Positions 25,564-35,665 are shown, counted from the first letter of the stretch. The stretch: DNA of 38,325 bases from Cellulomonas sp. APG4 (GCF_009996735.1 NZ_JAACYI010000030.1:1-38325); one strand, 5' to 3'. Made by a program: numbers and translations. The notes: generated from the sequence alone by a model not told the origin.

Positions 25564-26406
25564 TCAGCCGCGGGCGGCCTCGATCGCGGCCTCGAGCACG
25601 CCGTCCTGGCGCCAGTCGCCCGCGAGCTCCTCGCCGTCCACGAGGATCGTCGGCGTCGCGAGGCGCTCCAGGTCGGCCTCGGCGAGAGCGGTCGCCTCCG
25701 CGGCCCACTCGCGGTAGCTGCCCTGCGCCAGGTCGTCCGCGACCTCCTGGGGCACCCCGGCCTCGACGGCGATGTCCGCGATCTCCTCGTCGGAGAGCCC
25801 GGACGTGCCCTCCTCGGGCTGGTTGGCGAACAGCAACGCGTTGAACGCGACGAAGGCCTCGGGCGCCTCCTCGGCGACGTGGAACGCGGCCGAGGCCGAG
25901 CGCGTCGAGAACTGCGAGCCCTGGGAGGCGCGGTCGAGGATCGTGATCGGGTGGTAGTCCACGACGACGTCACCCGCCTCGCGAAGCTCGTCGAGGACGG
26001 GCCCCTGGGTCTGCTCGAACAGCCCGCAGAACGGGCACATGTAGTCGGCGTACACGCTGACCACGACGACGTCCTCGCCGAAGGCACCGTCCTCGAACGT
26101 CGCGCGCGGCGCGCCGTCCTCGGTGACCATCGCAGGGGGGTCGGCCACCACGCCGTCGGCGTCGACCACCACCCCGCCGCGTTCGGTGGTCACGGTGGGC
26201 TCGAGCTGCTCACCGAGCGGCGCGGGCTGGCCCGAACGCAGGATGGCCCAGACGACGCCGCCCAGCACGAGCAGGCCGACGACGAGCAGGGAGACCACCA
26301 CGACGCGCTGACGCCGGGCGGCGCGCTCCTGCTCCTGGCGGAGCTGGGCGGCCGCGACGCGGGCGTCCTCGCGGCGCTGGGCCTTGGTGGGGCGGGGGTC
26401 GGTCAT
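25564..26406 (-). CDS. Membrane-anchored DsbA-family thiol oxidoreductase
   Basis: A 280-residue protein starting at ATG 26406 after GGAAGGAA. The N-terminal 33 residues are cytoplasmic and charged; a transmembrane helix at about 35-58 (VVVVSLLVVGLLVLGGVVWAIL) anchors it. The thioredoxin-like domain (about 100-280) has the active site C-P-F-C (YADYMCPFCGLF) and the cis-Pro loop LATPTILVDG. This matches the DsbA/DSBA-like thioredoxin_4 family, which oxidises Cys pairs in exported proteins. It follows a VKOR gene by 94 bases, the enzyme that would reoxidise it. Confidence 0.92.
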   Translation of the reverse strand: MTDPRPTKAQRREDARVAAAQLRQEQERAARRQRVVVVSLLVVGLLVLGGVVWAILRSGQPAPLGEQLEPTVTTERGGVVVDADGVVADPPAMVTEDGAPRATFEDGAFGEDVVVVSVYADYMCPFCGLFEQTQGPVLDELREAGDVVVDYHPITILDRASQGSQFSTRSASAAFHVAEEAPEAFVAFNALLFANQPEEGTSGLSDEEIADIAVEAGVPQEVADDLAQGSYREWAAEATALAEADLERLATPTILVDGEELAGDWRQDGVLEAAIEAARG

Positions 26407-26500
26407 GACGTTCCTTCCGATCGAGGGGTGCGGCCGTGCCCGGCACGCCGCACGCGGGTGAGGAGGGGCCGCGTGGCGCGGCCGGGGAGGTGCAGGGGTG

Positions 26501-27196
26501 TCACCCGAGCAGCGCGGGGCCGTAGCGCAGCCCCACGAGCGCGGCGAGCAGCAGGAGCCACGTCCACACGACCACGACGTCGACCTCGTGCTCGATCGCC
26601 CAGCGGGCGCGCGCCTGGATGCGGCGTGGCAGGTAGAGGTTGTCGTCGCGCACGTTCACGTGCGTGAGCGTGGTGAACACGAGCGTGGTCGAGACCGTGA
26701 CGAGCAGGCACCAGGGGCACAGGGCGCCGATCTCGAACATCGACTGCTGGAAGAGCCAGTACGCGAAGACCAGGCCCAGCGTGTAGACGGCCTGCGCGGA
26801 CGCCATGAACCAGCGCGGGAACCGCACGCCGCCCAGCGACGCGACGGCGATCGTGATCACCACGGGCTCGGCGACGAGCCCCAGGAACGCGTTGGGGAAG
26901 CCGAACAGCGAGGCCTGCCACGACTGCGCCACGGTGCCGCACGACAGCACCGCGCTGACGTCGCACGCGAGCTGCGCGTCCGGGTTCTCGGCGAGGAGCA
27001 GGGCGTCGATCGACAGGACGAACGACGCGAGGAGGCTGATGCACGCCGAGACGAGCATCGTCGTGAAGATGAAGCGGTTGTCGTGGCGCAACCGGAAGGC
27101 GCGCGCCAGAGCGGTGTCGGCCGAGGGCGCGGCCTCGGGAGGCGGGGTGGGCGCGGGACCTCGTGTCGAGGTACGGCCCGTGGACGGCAGGGACAT
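26501..27196 (-). CDS. Vitamin K epoxide reductase (VKOR) family protein
   Basis: A 231-residue protein. ATG 27196 follows GGAGACC. It has about five transmembrane segments. The redox sites are a loop Cys pair (ACDVSAVLSCG) and the membrane C-P-W-C (IGALCPWCLLV), with the family motif GFPNAFLGL between them. Bacterial VKOR replaces DsbB: it passes electrons from DsbA-like partners to quinone and so drives extracytoplasmic disulfide formation. The downstream DsbA-like gene is the probable partner. Confidence 0.93.
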   Translation of the reverse strand: MSLPSTGRTSTRGPAPTPPPEAAPSADTALARAFRLRHDNRFIFTTMLVSACISLLASFVLSIDALLLAENPDAQLACDVSAVLSCGTVAQSWQASLFGFPNAFLGLVAEPVVITIAVASLGGVRFPRWFMASAQAVYTLGLVFAYWLFQQSMFEIGALCPWCLLVTVSTTLVFTTLTHVNVRDDNLYLPRRIQARARWAIEHEVDVVVVWTWLLLLAALVGLRYGPALLG

Positions 27197-27253
27197 GGGT
27201 GGTCTCCGGGGTGGCGGCCGCGACGGTGGCACGAACGGTGGGTGGGCGGGCGC

Positions 27254-27742
27254 TCAGGCGAGCGCGAGCGCGGGCGGACCGCGCCGCCACGGCGCGCGTC
27301 CGGCGCCCACCGGCACCACCGACCACGTGCGCCCGAGCACGGCCGTACGCGGCTCGTCCACGGGACCGACGGCGACGTCCCGCGCAGGGAGGCGACGCCG
27401 TGCCCCCAGCACGCGCGCGACCGCGGCGAGCGCCGAGGCGACCACGGCGGCGGTCCCGAGGCCGGCGCACGCACCGGCCAGGTGGGCGAGGAGCACCGGG
27501 ACCGCGACCATCAGCGCGATCGCCGTGACCGTGCGGCCCTCGGCCCCGAGCGCGAGACCGCTCGGGCAGTCGACCTCGGTCCGCACGAGCGCCATCCGCA
27601 GACCCAGCTGACCCGCCGCGCCGTCGGAGACGCAGCGGTGCACGAGCACGGCACCGTCCCGCATGAGCCAGGCGACCACGGGTGCGAGCACCGCCAGGAC
27701 GGGGGCGAGCAGCAGCCAGCCCCGGCGTCGCGCGATGCTCAT
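27254..27742 (-). CDS. Small membrane protein, unknown function
   Basis: A 162-residue protein starting at ATG 27742. There are about three hydrophobic segments: residues 9-27 (WLLLAPVLAVLAPVVAWLM), 73-87 and 90-110. Two Cys (HRCVSDG and EVDCPSGL) lie in the predicted extracytoplasmic loop. The C-terminal 50 residues are basic and cytoplasmic. I do not recognise a family. It precedes the VKOR gene by 57 bases on the same strand, so a role linked to the disulfide pathway is possible but unsupported by any motif. Confidence 0.65.
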   Translation of the reverse strand: MSIARRRGWLLLAPVLAVLAPVVAWLMRDGAVLVHRCVSDGAAGQLGLRMALVRTEVDCPSGLALGAEGRTVTAIALMVAVPVLLAHLAGACAGLGTAAVVASALAAVARVLGARRRLPARDVAVGPVDEPRTAVLGRTWSVVPVGAGRAPWRRGPPALALA

Positions 27743-27764
27743 GCGGGCCACGATACGCACGCCA

Positions 27765-27780
27765 CCTGGGAGTGCCCAGG
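27765..27780 (-). terminator. Possible terminator after the Ser/Thr kinase gene
   Basis: CCTGGG-AGTG-CCCAGG, a perfect 6-bp stem with a tetraloop between the kinase stop (27859) and the next minus-strand start (27742). Confidence 0.4.
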
Positions 27781-27858
27781 GTCCTGCGGCCCACGCCCAC
27801 GCGTCGACGCCCGCACCCGCCACGGGCCGGGCGCCCGCCCCACGACGCGCGCGACCGC

Positions 27859-29595
27859 TCAGCGCAGGTCGGGCGGGCCCGGCAGGGGCCACCAGACCGT
27901 CCCGTGCCCGAGCAGGACGAGCGCGACCAACGCGCCGGTCGCGACGAGGCACACGAGCACGAGCCCGACGGCGACCGCCGTGGGCGGGGCGAGCGCCGCG
28001 AGCGTCCACCGGGCGCCCGCGCGCGTACGTCGGCTCATGGGGCCGAACCACAGCACGAGGAGCCCGATCAGCACCGCGACCGCGAGCAGGGCCGCGGTGA
28101 CCCACGGCGCGTTGTCGGCCAGCTCACCCGGCGCCTCGCCGGGTGCCGGTCCGACGACGTGGAGCCGTCCGGTGTCGAGCAGCCACCACCCCACGCCCCC
28201 GGTCATGACCACGAGGCTCGCCCCGACCAGGGCGGCGGGCAGCACGCCCAGCAGGCCCCGCAGCAGGTGCCAGGGCGCGAGCGCGACCGAGCCGGCGACG
28301 TCGCCCCGGCCCGGTCCTCGCCGGGCACGGCGGCCGTGCACCTGGTCGACCGCGAGCCCGACGGCACGCACGAGGACCGCGAGGACGGCCGCGACGACCA
28401 GGGCGACACCGGGGCGGGCCGCACCCGCCGCGAGCAGCACCGCGCCGAGCGCGAGGACCGTGCCGGTGCGTCGGCGGGGCACGGGTGGTGCCCACGGGGC
28501 CTCGGGGGCGCCGTCCTGCGCGGGGACCGCCTGCGGGCCCGCGTGGTCCTCCGTGCCCTCGTACGCCTCGTCCTCGTACACCTCGTCCGCGTACGCGTCG
28601 TCGTCGTACGCGTCGTCCTCGTCCTGCGCCGGAAGGGACTGCACGGCCGTCGCGTCGTCGTCGACCGGGAGCACGCGCGTACCACCGGCTCCCCCGGCCG
28701 CCACCACCGCGGTCGCCGGCTCGAGCGGCGTGAGCGTCGTCGCGACGCCGTCGGCGTCCTGCCCGCCCCCGGGGCCCGGGTCGGTGTCCCCCGTGGCCGC
28801 GAGCTCGAGCTCCTCGACCACCGTCGCCGCCGAGGCGCGGCGCCACGGGTCCACCGAGAGCGCCGAGCGCAGGGCCGCGGACGTGCGCCGGTCGAGACCG
28901 TCGAGGTCGGGCTCACCGGCCCTCGCCCGCGCGAGCACGGCCTGGAGCGGCCGCGTCCCGAACGGTGCCCGGCCGGTCGCCGCGAACGCGAGCAGCGCGG
29001 CCCAGCCCCACCAGTCGGCCGCCTCGGACGGCTCACCCCCCTCGAGCAGCTCGGGCGAGAGGTACCCGGGCGTCCCCGCCACCAGACCGGTCGACGTGAC
29101 GCGTGCCTCGTCGACCGCCTGGGCGATGCCGAAGTCGATGAGCACCGCGCCGCGCGAGGTCATCAGGACGTTGCCCGGGGTCAGGTCGCGGTGCAGCACC
29201 CCGGCCGCGTGGACCACCTCGAGCGCGGCGCGCAGCTGCTCGGCGAGCTCCGCGAGGTCGTCGGCACCGAGGGGTCCGTGCTCGCGCACGTGGGCCGCGA
29301 GGTCCTGGCCGTCGAGCAGCTCGGTGACCACGAACGCGTCGGTCGAGTCGATCTCGGCGTCGAGCACGCGGGCCACGCCGGGGTGACGCACGCGCTGCAG
29401 GTGGGCGACCTCGCGGCGCAGGCGCTCACGGGCGTCCGGGTCCTGACCCAGGTGCGGGTGCAGCAGCTTGAGCGCGACCAGGGCCCCCTCGCCGTCGGCG
29501 GCGCGGTAGACCGCGCCCATGCCGCCCTGCCCGAGCGGTCCGAGCACGCGGTACCCACCGACCTCCGTCCCGGGGGCGACGCCGATGCGCTCCAT
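27859..29595 (-). CDS. Membrane Ser/Thr protein kinase (Hanks type)
   Basis: A 578-residue protein. The kinase domain, about residues 14-265, is complete: Gly loop LGQGGMGAVY, Lys in VALKLL, catalytic loop LHRDLTPGNVLM, metal-binding IDFGIAQ, and GTPGYLSPE in place of A-P-E. After a low-complexity linker comes an unusual acidic/Tyr run near residues 324-346 (DDAYDDDAYADEVYEDEAYE). About five or six transmembrane helices occupy residues 375-570. There are no PASTA, penicillin-binding or other extracellular sensor repeats. The substrate is unknown. It is divergent from otsA with a 100-base spacer; a regulatory link to trehalose synthesis is only positional. Confidence 0.92.
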   Translation of the reverse strand: MERIGVAPGTEVGGYRVLGPLGQGGMGAVYRAADGEGALVALKLLHPHLGQDPDARERLRREVAHLQRVRHPGVARVLDAEIDSTDAFVVTELLDGQDLAAHVREHGPLGADDLAELAEQLRAALEVVHAAGVLHRDLTPGNVLMTSRGAVLIDFGIAQAVDEARVTSTGLVAGTPGYLSPELLEGGEPSEAADWWGWAALLAFAATGRAPFGTRPLQAVLARARAGEPDLDGLDRRTSAALRSALSVDPWRRASAATVVEELELAATGDTDPGPGGGQDADGVATTLTPLEPATAVVAAGGAGGTRVLPVDDDATAVQSLPAQDEDDAYDDDAYADEVYEDEAYEGTEDHAGPQAVPAQDGAPEAPWAPPVPRRRTGTVLALGAVLLAAGAARPGVALVVAAVLAVLVRAVGLAVDQVHGRRARRGPGRGDVAGSVALAPWHLLRGLLGVLPAALVGASLVVMTGGVGWWLLDTGRLHVVGPAPGEAPGELADNAPWVTAALLAVAVLIGLLVLWFGPMSRRTRAGARWTLAALAPPTAVAVGLVLVCLVATGALVALVLLGHGTVWWPLPGPPDLR

Positions 29596-29695
29596 GCAGC
29601 CACGCTAGCCGCCGCGCGCGTCCGGGGCCCGCGCCGCGCAGGCGCCCGGCGCGTCGGCTCGGTAGCCTGCGTGGCAGATCCGAGGAGCTGAGGCA

Positions 29696-31123
29696 GTGGC
29701 ACGCACGGGGTACGAGCTGGTCGTCGTCGCGAACCGTCTTCCGGTGGACGTGGTCCTCGAACCCGACGGGACGACGTCGTGGCGCAGGTCCCCCGGCGGC
29801 CTGGTCACGGCACTCGAGCCGGTGATGCAGACGACCGACGGCGCGTGGGTCGGCTGGTCGGGAGCACCCGACCACGAGGCCGAGCCCTTCGACTCGGGCG
29901 GCATGCGCCTGGTACCCGTGCCCCTGAGCCGCGGTGAGGTCGAGCAGTACTACGAGGGCTTCTCCAACGACACCCTCTGGCCGCTGTACCACGACGTCAT
30001 CAGCCCGCCCGAGTTCCACCGCACGTGGTGGGACGCCTACCGGCGGGTGAACCGTCGCTTCGCCGAGGCCGCCGCGCAGCAGGCGGGCGAGGGCGCGACC
30101 GTGTGGGTCCAGGACTACCAGCTCCAGCTGGTCCCCGCGATGCTCCGCGAGCTGCGGCCGGACCTGCGCATCGGGTACTTCCACCACATCCCGTTCCCGC
30201 CCTTCGAGATCTTCACGCAGATGCCGTGGCGTCGTCAGGTGGTCGACGGCCTGCTGGGCGCGGACCTCATCGGCTTCCAGCGCGCGGGCGACGCCGCCAA
30301 CTTCATCCGTGTGGTGCGTCGGCTCACCGACCTCACCACGCGCGGTCCCGTCATCACCGTTCCGGGCGAGGACGGTGCGCGGCACGTGCGCGCCTCGGCC
30401 TTCCCCATCTCGATCGACTCGGCCCGGTTCGACGAGCTCGCCCGCAGCGAGGCCGTGCGCGAGCGCGCCCGCGAGATCCGCCACGACCTGGGTGACCCGC
30501 AGGTACTCCTGCTCGGGGTCGACCGGCTCGACTACACCAAGGGGATCCGGCACCGGATCAAGGCCTACGGCGAGCTCCTCGCCGAGGGCCGGCTGCAGGT
30601 GCCCGATGCCGCACTGGTCCAGGTCGCGAGCCCCAGCCGGGAGAACGTCGAGGCGTACCAGCAGCTCCGCGAGGAGGTCGAGGTGCTGGTGGGGCGCATC
30701 AACGGCGAGCACGGCCAGATCGGCGCGGCGGCCATCTACTACATGCACCACTCCTACCCGCCGGAGGAGATGGCGGCCCTCTACCTCGCGGCCGACGTGA
30801 TGCTCGTGACCGCGCTGCGGGACGGCATGAACCTCGTGGCCAAGGAGTTCGTCGCGGCCTGCACGGACGACCGTGGGGTGCTGGTGCTCTCGGAGTTCGC
30901 GGGCGCGGCCGACGAGCTCTCGGGCTCGCTCCTGGTCAACCCGCACGACATCGACGGCCTCAAGGACGCGATCGAGCGCGCGGTGACCATGGAGCCGCGC
31001 GAGATGCGGCGCCGCATGCGCAAGCTGCGCCGCCGCGTGCTCGAGGACGACGTGAACAAGTGGTCGCAGCGGTTCCTCGCGACCCTCAACGCGGTGCCGC
31101 ACGCGCCGGCGGGCGGACGATGA
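29696..31123 (+). CDS. otsA: Trehalose-6-phosphate synthase
   Basis: A 475-residue GT20 enzyme. GTG 29696 follows GAGGAGCTGAGG. Signature motifs are VVVANRLPV, SPGGLVTALEPV, WVQDYQLQLVP, HHIPFPPFEIF and the donor-binding GVDRLDYTKGIRHR. It transfers glucose from a nucleotide-glucose (UDP-, GDP- or ADP-glucose) to glucose-6-phosphate, the first step of OtsAB trehalose synthesis. The length is normal. The stop overlaps otsB by 4 bases (ATGA). Confidence 0.96.
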   Translation: MARTGYELVVVANRLPVDVVLEPDGTTSWRRSPGGLVTALEPVMQTTDGAWVGWSGAPDHEAEPFDSGGMRLVPVPLSRGEVEQYYEGFSNDTLWPLYHDVISPPEFHRTWWDAYRRVNRRFAEAAAQQAGEGATVWVQDYQLQLVPAMLRELRPDLRIGYFHHIPFPPFEIFTQMPWRRQVVDGLLGADLIGFQRAGDAANFIRVVRRLTDLTTRGPVITVPGEDGARHVRASAFPISIDSARFDELARSEAVRERAREIRHDLGDPQVLLLGVDRLDYTKGIRHRIKAYGELLAEGRLQVPDAALVQVASPSRENVEAYQQLREEVEVLVGRINGEHGQIGAAAIYYMHHSYPPEEMAALYLAADVMLVTALRDGMNLVAKEFVAACTDDRGVLVLSEFAGAADELSGSLLVNPHDIDGLKDAIERAVTMEPREMRRRMRKLRRRVLEDDVNKWSQRFLATLNAVPHAPAGGR

Positions 31124-31920
31124 GCGGCGACGCCACCGGGACCGTGCCCGACGACCTCGCGCGCGCCCTCGACGCTCTCGCGGCGCACGTGCGCGACGGT
31201 GGCCGTGCGCTCGTCGCGCTCGACTTCGACGGCGCGCTCGCGCCGCTCCAGGACGACCCGGACGCGAGCCGCGCCCTGCCCGCGGCGGTGACGGCACTCG
31301 CACGCCTCGGCACCGTCCCCGGCGTCACGCTCGCGCTGGTCTCGGGTCGCGGCGTCGCGGACCTCGCGGCCCGCGCCGAGGTGCCCGACGGCACCCTCCT
31401 GGTAGGGAGCCACGGCGCCGAGCGCGGCAGGGTCGTCGACGGCGGCCCGGAGCGCCACGACCTCGAGCTCGACGAGGCCACCGCCGCGCGGCACCGCGAG
31501 ATCACCCGGGCACTCGTCGAGGCGGTCGAGGGCACCACGGCCCGCGTCGAGCACAAGCCCGCCGCGGTGGTGCTGCACACGCGCACCGCCGAGCCGGCCG
31601 ACGCCGAGCGGCTCACGGCGTTCGCGCTGGGCCTGGGCGAGCGCGACGGCGTCGACGCGATGCACGGCAAGGCGGTGGTCGAACTCGCGGTGCTGCACGT
31701 CACCAAGGGCGACGCGCTGGCCGACCTGCGTGCCGAGACGCGTGCCGGTGCGCTGCTCTACGCGGGCGACGACGTCACCGACGAGCGCGCGTTCCGCACG
31801 CTCCAGGCCGACGACGTCACCATCAAGGTGGGCGAGGGCGACACCGCGGCACGCTTCCGCGTCCACGACCCCGAGGGCCTCGCCGCCGCGCTCACGCGGC
31901 TCGCGGCGGCGCTCGCCTGA
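31120..31920 (+). CDS. otsB: Trehalose-6-phosphate phosphatase
   Basis: A 266-residue HAD-fold enzyme that dephosphorylates trehalose-6-phosphate. Motif I is ALDFDGALAPL: the nucleophile and acid Asp are present, but the usual Thr of D-G-T-L is Ala. Motif II is LVSGRG, the Lys is in HVTKGDAL and motif IV is YAGDDVTDERAF. The ATG lies within the otsA stop overlap, so the two are translationally coupled. The Thr-to-Ala change is probably tolerated because that residue mainly contributes backbone contacts. Confidence 0.94.
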   Translation: MSGDATGTVPDDLARALDALAAHVRDGGRALVALDFDGALAPLQDDPDASRALPAAVTALARLGTVPGVTLALVSGRGVADLAARAEVPDGTLLVGSHGAERGRVVDGGPERHDLELDEATAARHREITRALVEAVEGTTARVEHKPAAVVLHTRTAEPADAERLTAFALGLGERDGVDAMHGKAVVELAVLHVTKGDALADLRAETRAGALLYAGDDVTDERAFRTLQADDVTIKVGEGDTAARFRVHDPEGLAAALTRLAAALA

Positions 31921-31940
31921 CCCGGCGCGAGCGCCCGGGG
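31921..31940 (+). terminator. Possible terminator after otsB
   Basis: CCCGGCGC / GCGCCCGGG arms immediately after the otsB stop form an 8-bp stem with one bulged C and a very short loop. No T-run. Confidence 0.35.
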
Positions 31941-32064
31941 CCCGCCGAGCGGCCGCGGCGCGCGCCGGTACCGGATCGTGACCTCGGTCGTCGCCGGTCC
32001 CGCACACGGTGTGGCAGGATGACGACGTCGCACGGGTGACGTGGCCCACACCATCGACGGTGGC

Positions 32065-32101
32065 GTGCCGCGGCACCCGTGTCGGTGTCACAGAGGACAC
32101 C
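32065..32101 (+). promoter_or_regulatory. Palindromes in the leader of the ABC ATPase gene
   Basis: A 12-base perfect palindrome GTGCCGCGGCAC (32065-32076) and a GGTGTC-ACAGAG-GACACC stem-loop (about 32084-32101) lie 60-100 bases before the start at 32164. They could be an operator and a leader structure; a regulator cannot be named. Confidence 0.3.
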
Positions 32102-32163
32102 TGACGCACCGCTCTACGACGGATCGTCCGGCACGTACCTGCCGGTGGAGGGATGGACGCACC

Positions 32164-33291
<1,128 letters not shown>

Positions 33292-33310
33292 CCCAGCTCG
33301 ACCCAGCGAC

Positions 33311-33340
33311 GGGGCGGGACGGCACCAGCCGTCCCGCCCC
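33311..33340 (+). terminator. Terminator after the ABC ATPase gene
   Basis: Perfect 13-bp inverted repeat (GGGGCGGGACGGC / GCCGTCCCGCCCC) with an ACCA loop, 19 bases after the stop at 33291. Confidence 0.85.
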
Positions 33341-33374
33341 GTCCTGCTTCGGGACCGTGACCGAGGAGACCCCC

Positions 33375-34634
33375 GTGCCGCACTCGCTGCAGATCACCGC
33401 CGCCGCGCCGGACCCCGCCCTGCTGGACCTGCCGTGGCACATCCCGCTCGAGGAGTGGCCCGCCGAGAACCTCGCCGCGCTGCCCCGAGGCATCTCGCGG
33501 CACGTCGTGCGGTTCGTCAAGCTCTCGGGGCGCGTGATCGCGGTCAAGGAGATCGGCGAGACCGTCGCGTACCGCGAGTACGAGCTGCTACGTGCGCTCA
33601 ACCGCCTCGACGTGCCGAGCGTCGAGCCCGTGGGCGTCATCACCGGGCGCCGCTCGCCGTCGGGCGAGCGGCTCGAGGCGGTGCTCATCACCAAGCACCT
33701 GCAGTTCTCGCTGCCGTACCGCGCGCTGTTCAGCCAGTACCTCCAGCCCGACACGACCGGGCGCCTGATCGACGCCCTCGCCGTGCTCATGGTGCGGCTG
33801 CACCTCACGGGCTTCTACTGGGGCGACGTGTCGCTGTCCAACACGCTGTTCCGTCGCGATGCCGAGACGTTCGCGGCGTACCTCGTCGACGCCGAGACCG
33901 GCGACCTGCATGAGCGCCTGTCCTCCGGCCAGCGCGCGTACGACCTCGAGGTCGCGCGGGTCAACATCATCGGCGAGCTCATGGACCTCGAGGCCGGCGA
34001 CCTGCTCGAGCAGGGCGTCGACACGGTCGCGATCGGTGCGCGCCTGGTCGAGCGCTACGAGGAGCTGTGGGCGACGCTCACCGACGCCGAGTCGTTCGAC
34101 ACCGGCGAGCGGTGGCGCGTGGCCGCGCGCATCGAGCGGCTCAACGCGCTCGGCTTCGACGTCGGCGAGCTCGACATCACCACCGACGTGGACGGGACGA
34201 GCGTGCGCATCCAGCCCAAGGTGGTGGACGCGGGCCACCACTCGCGCCGGCTCATGCGCCTCACGGGCCTCGACGTCCAGGAGAACCAGGCCAGGCGCCT
34301 GCTCAACGACCTCGACGCCTACCGCGCCGCGACCGACCGCCAGGGTGAGGACGAGGAGTTCGCCGCGCACGACTGGCTGACGACGGTCTTCGAGCCGGCC
34401 GTGCGTGCGGTCCCGCGCGAGCTGCGGACCAAGCTCGAGCCGGCACAGATGTTCCACGAGATGCTCGACCACCGGTGGTACGTGTCGCGTGAGCAGGGTC
34501 GCGACGTCCCGATGGCCGAGGCCGTGCGCAGCTACGTCGAGCAGGTGCTCCGTCACCGCCCGGACGAGCGCGCCGTGCTGGGTGCGGTGCCGGGCGTGGA
34601 CAGCACGGCCCTCCCCCGCTTCGAGGAGGGCTGA
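33375..34634 (+). CDS. DUF4032 protein with kinase-like N-terminal domain
   Basis: A 419-residue protein. I prefer GTG 33375 because GAGGAG lies 6 bases upstream; GTG 33357 (six residues longer) has no ribosome-binding site. The N-terminal half looks like a degenerate protein/lipopolysaccharide-kinase (WaaP-like) fold: Lys in VIAVKEIGE, then a catalytic-loop pattern H-L-T-G-F-Y-W-G-D-V-S-L-S-N-T-L, and a DFG-like Asp in LVDAETGD. The C-terminal half is the actinobacterial DUF4032 region (DITTDVDGTSVRIQPKVVDAGHHSRRLMRLTGLDVQENQAR, shown in part). The substrate is unknown. It is separated from the ATPase by a strong terminator. Confidence 0.85.
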   Translation: MPHSLQITAAAPDPALLDLPWHIPLEEWPAENLAALPRGISRHVVRFVKLSGRVIAVKEIGETVAYREYELLRALNRLDVPSVEPVGVITGRRSPSGERLEAVLITKHLQFSLPYRALFSQYLQPDTTGRLIDALAVLMVRLHLTGFYWGDVSLSNTLFRRDAETFAAYLVDAETGDLHERLSSGQRAYDLEVARVNIIGELMDLEAGDLLEQGVDTVAIGARLVERYEELWATLTDAESFDTGERWRVAARIERLNALGFDVGELDITTDVDGTSVRIQPKVVDAGHHSRRLMRLTGLDVQENQARRLLNDLDAYRAATDRQGEDEEFAAHDWLTTVFEPAVRAVPRELRTKLEPAQMFHEMLDHRWYVSREQGRDVPMAEAVRSYVEQVLRHRPDERAVLGAVPGVDSTALPRFEEG

Positions 34635-34648
34635 GCGCCGCGCGCTCA
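34632..34648. terminator. Hairpin joining two convergent stop codons
   Basis: TGAGCGC-CGC-GCGCTCA: a 7-bp stem whose two arms contain the TGA of the DUF4032 gene (34632-34634) and, on the other strand, the TGA of rlmB (34646-34648). It probably acts in both directions, though it is short. Confidence 0.55.
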
Positions 34649-35665
34649 GCCCTGCCGGCGGATCCGGTCGACCTCGTAGAGGCCGATACCCGCGGCGACG
34701 CCGGCGTTGAGGCTCTCGACCGCCGAGCGGATGGGGATCGAGGCCACGACGTCGCACGTCTCGCGCACGAGGCGGCCGAGGCCCTTGCCCTCCGAGCCCA
34801 CGACGACCACGACCGGGTCCGTCGCGAGGTGCAGCTCGCTGACGGGCATCGACCCGCCCGCGTCGAGCCCCACCACGAAGCAGCCCGCGTCGCGCAGCTC
34901 GCCGAGCGCGCGCACGAGGTTCGTCGCGCGGGCCACGGGCACACGCGCCGCCGCGCCCGCCGACACCTTCCACGCCGCGGCCGTCACACCCGCGGCCCGA
35001 CGCTCGGGCACGAGCACCCCGTGCGCACCGAACGCCCCCGCGGACCGCAGCACGGCACCGAGGTTCCGCGGGTCCGTGACGCCGTCGAGCGCGACGACCA
35101 GGGCCGGCTGGCCGCTGCGCTGCGCGCGCGCCACGAGCCCGCGCACGTCCGTGTAGTCGTACGGCGGCACCTGCACCACGACGCCCTGGTGGACCAGGCC
35201 GTCCGTGAGCCGGTCGAGCTCGGGCTTGGTGACCTCGAGCAGGGGCACCCGCCGCTCGCTCGCGATCTTGAGGATCTCGCGCACGCGCTCGTCGGCGTCG
35301 ATCCGGTGCGCGACCCACAGCCCGGCGACGGGCACGCCCGCGCGCAGCGCCTCGACCACCGAGTTGCGTCCGGCGACGATCTCGCCGCCCGTGCTCTCCC
35401 GCCGCCGACGTGCGGGAGCGGCCGCGGCGGGGCGCGGCTTCTCGGGCGCGCTCGCGGCGCGGCCTCGGCCGCGCTGCTGGGCCGTGTCGAGCCGCTCCTT
35501 GGCGGCCTTGCGCTTGGCCGCGACGTGGTACGGCCTGTCCTCCGCCTTGGGCGTGGGCCCCTTGCCCTCGAGGCTGCGCCGGTTCTTGCCGCCCGACCCG
35601 ATCGTGGCGCCCTTCTTCGACCCCGCCTTGCGGGTCGCGCCGCGGCGCTGGGAGTTGCCGGCCAT
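34646..35665 (-). CDS. rlmB: 23S rRNA 2'-O-methyltransferase, RlmB/TrmH (SpoU) family
   Basis: A 339-residue protein. Residues 1-95 are a long, basic, disordered extension ([30 protein letters not shown]). The substrate-binding domain follows ([18 protein letters not shown]), then the SpoU knot with motif 1 [20 protein letters not shown], motif 2 [15 protein letters not shown] and motif 3 [18 protein letters not shown]. It should methylate a ribose in 23S rRNA (position 2251 in E. coli numbering for RlmB). The start overlaps the cysS stop (TGATG); this cysS-rlmB order is common in actinobacteria. Confidence 0.93.
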   Translation of the reverse strand: MAGNSQRRGATRKAGSKKGATIGSGGKNRRSLEGKGPTPKAEDRPYHVAAKRKAAKERLDTAQQRGRGRAASAPEKPRPAAAAPARRRRESTGGEIVAGRNSVVEALRAGVPVAGLWVAHRIDADERVREILKIASERRVPLLEVTKPELDRLTDGLVHQGVVVQVPPYDYTDVRGLVARAQRSGQPALVVALDGVTDPRNLGAVLRSAGAFGAHGVLVPERRAAGVTAAAWKVSAGAAARVPVARATNLVRALGELRDAGCFVVGLDAGGSMPVSELHLATDPVVVVVGSEGKGLGRLVRETCDVVASIPIRSAVESLNAGVAAGIGLYEVDRIRRQG

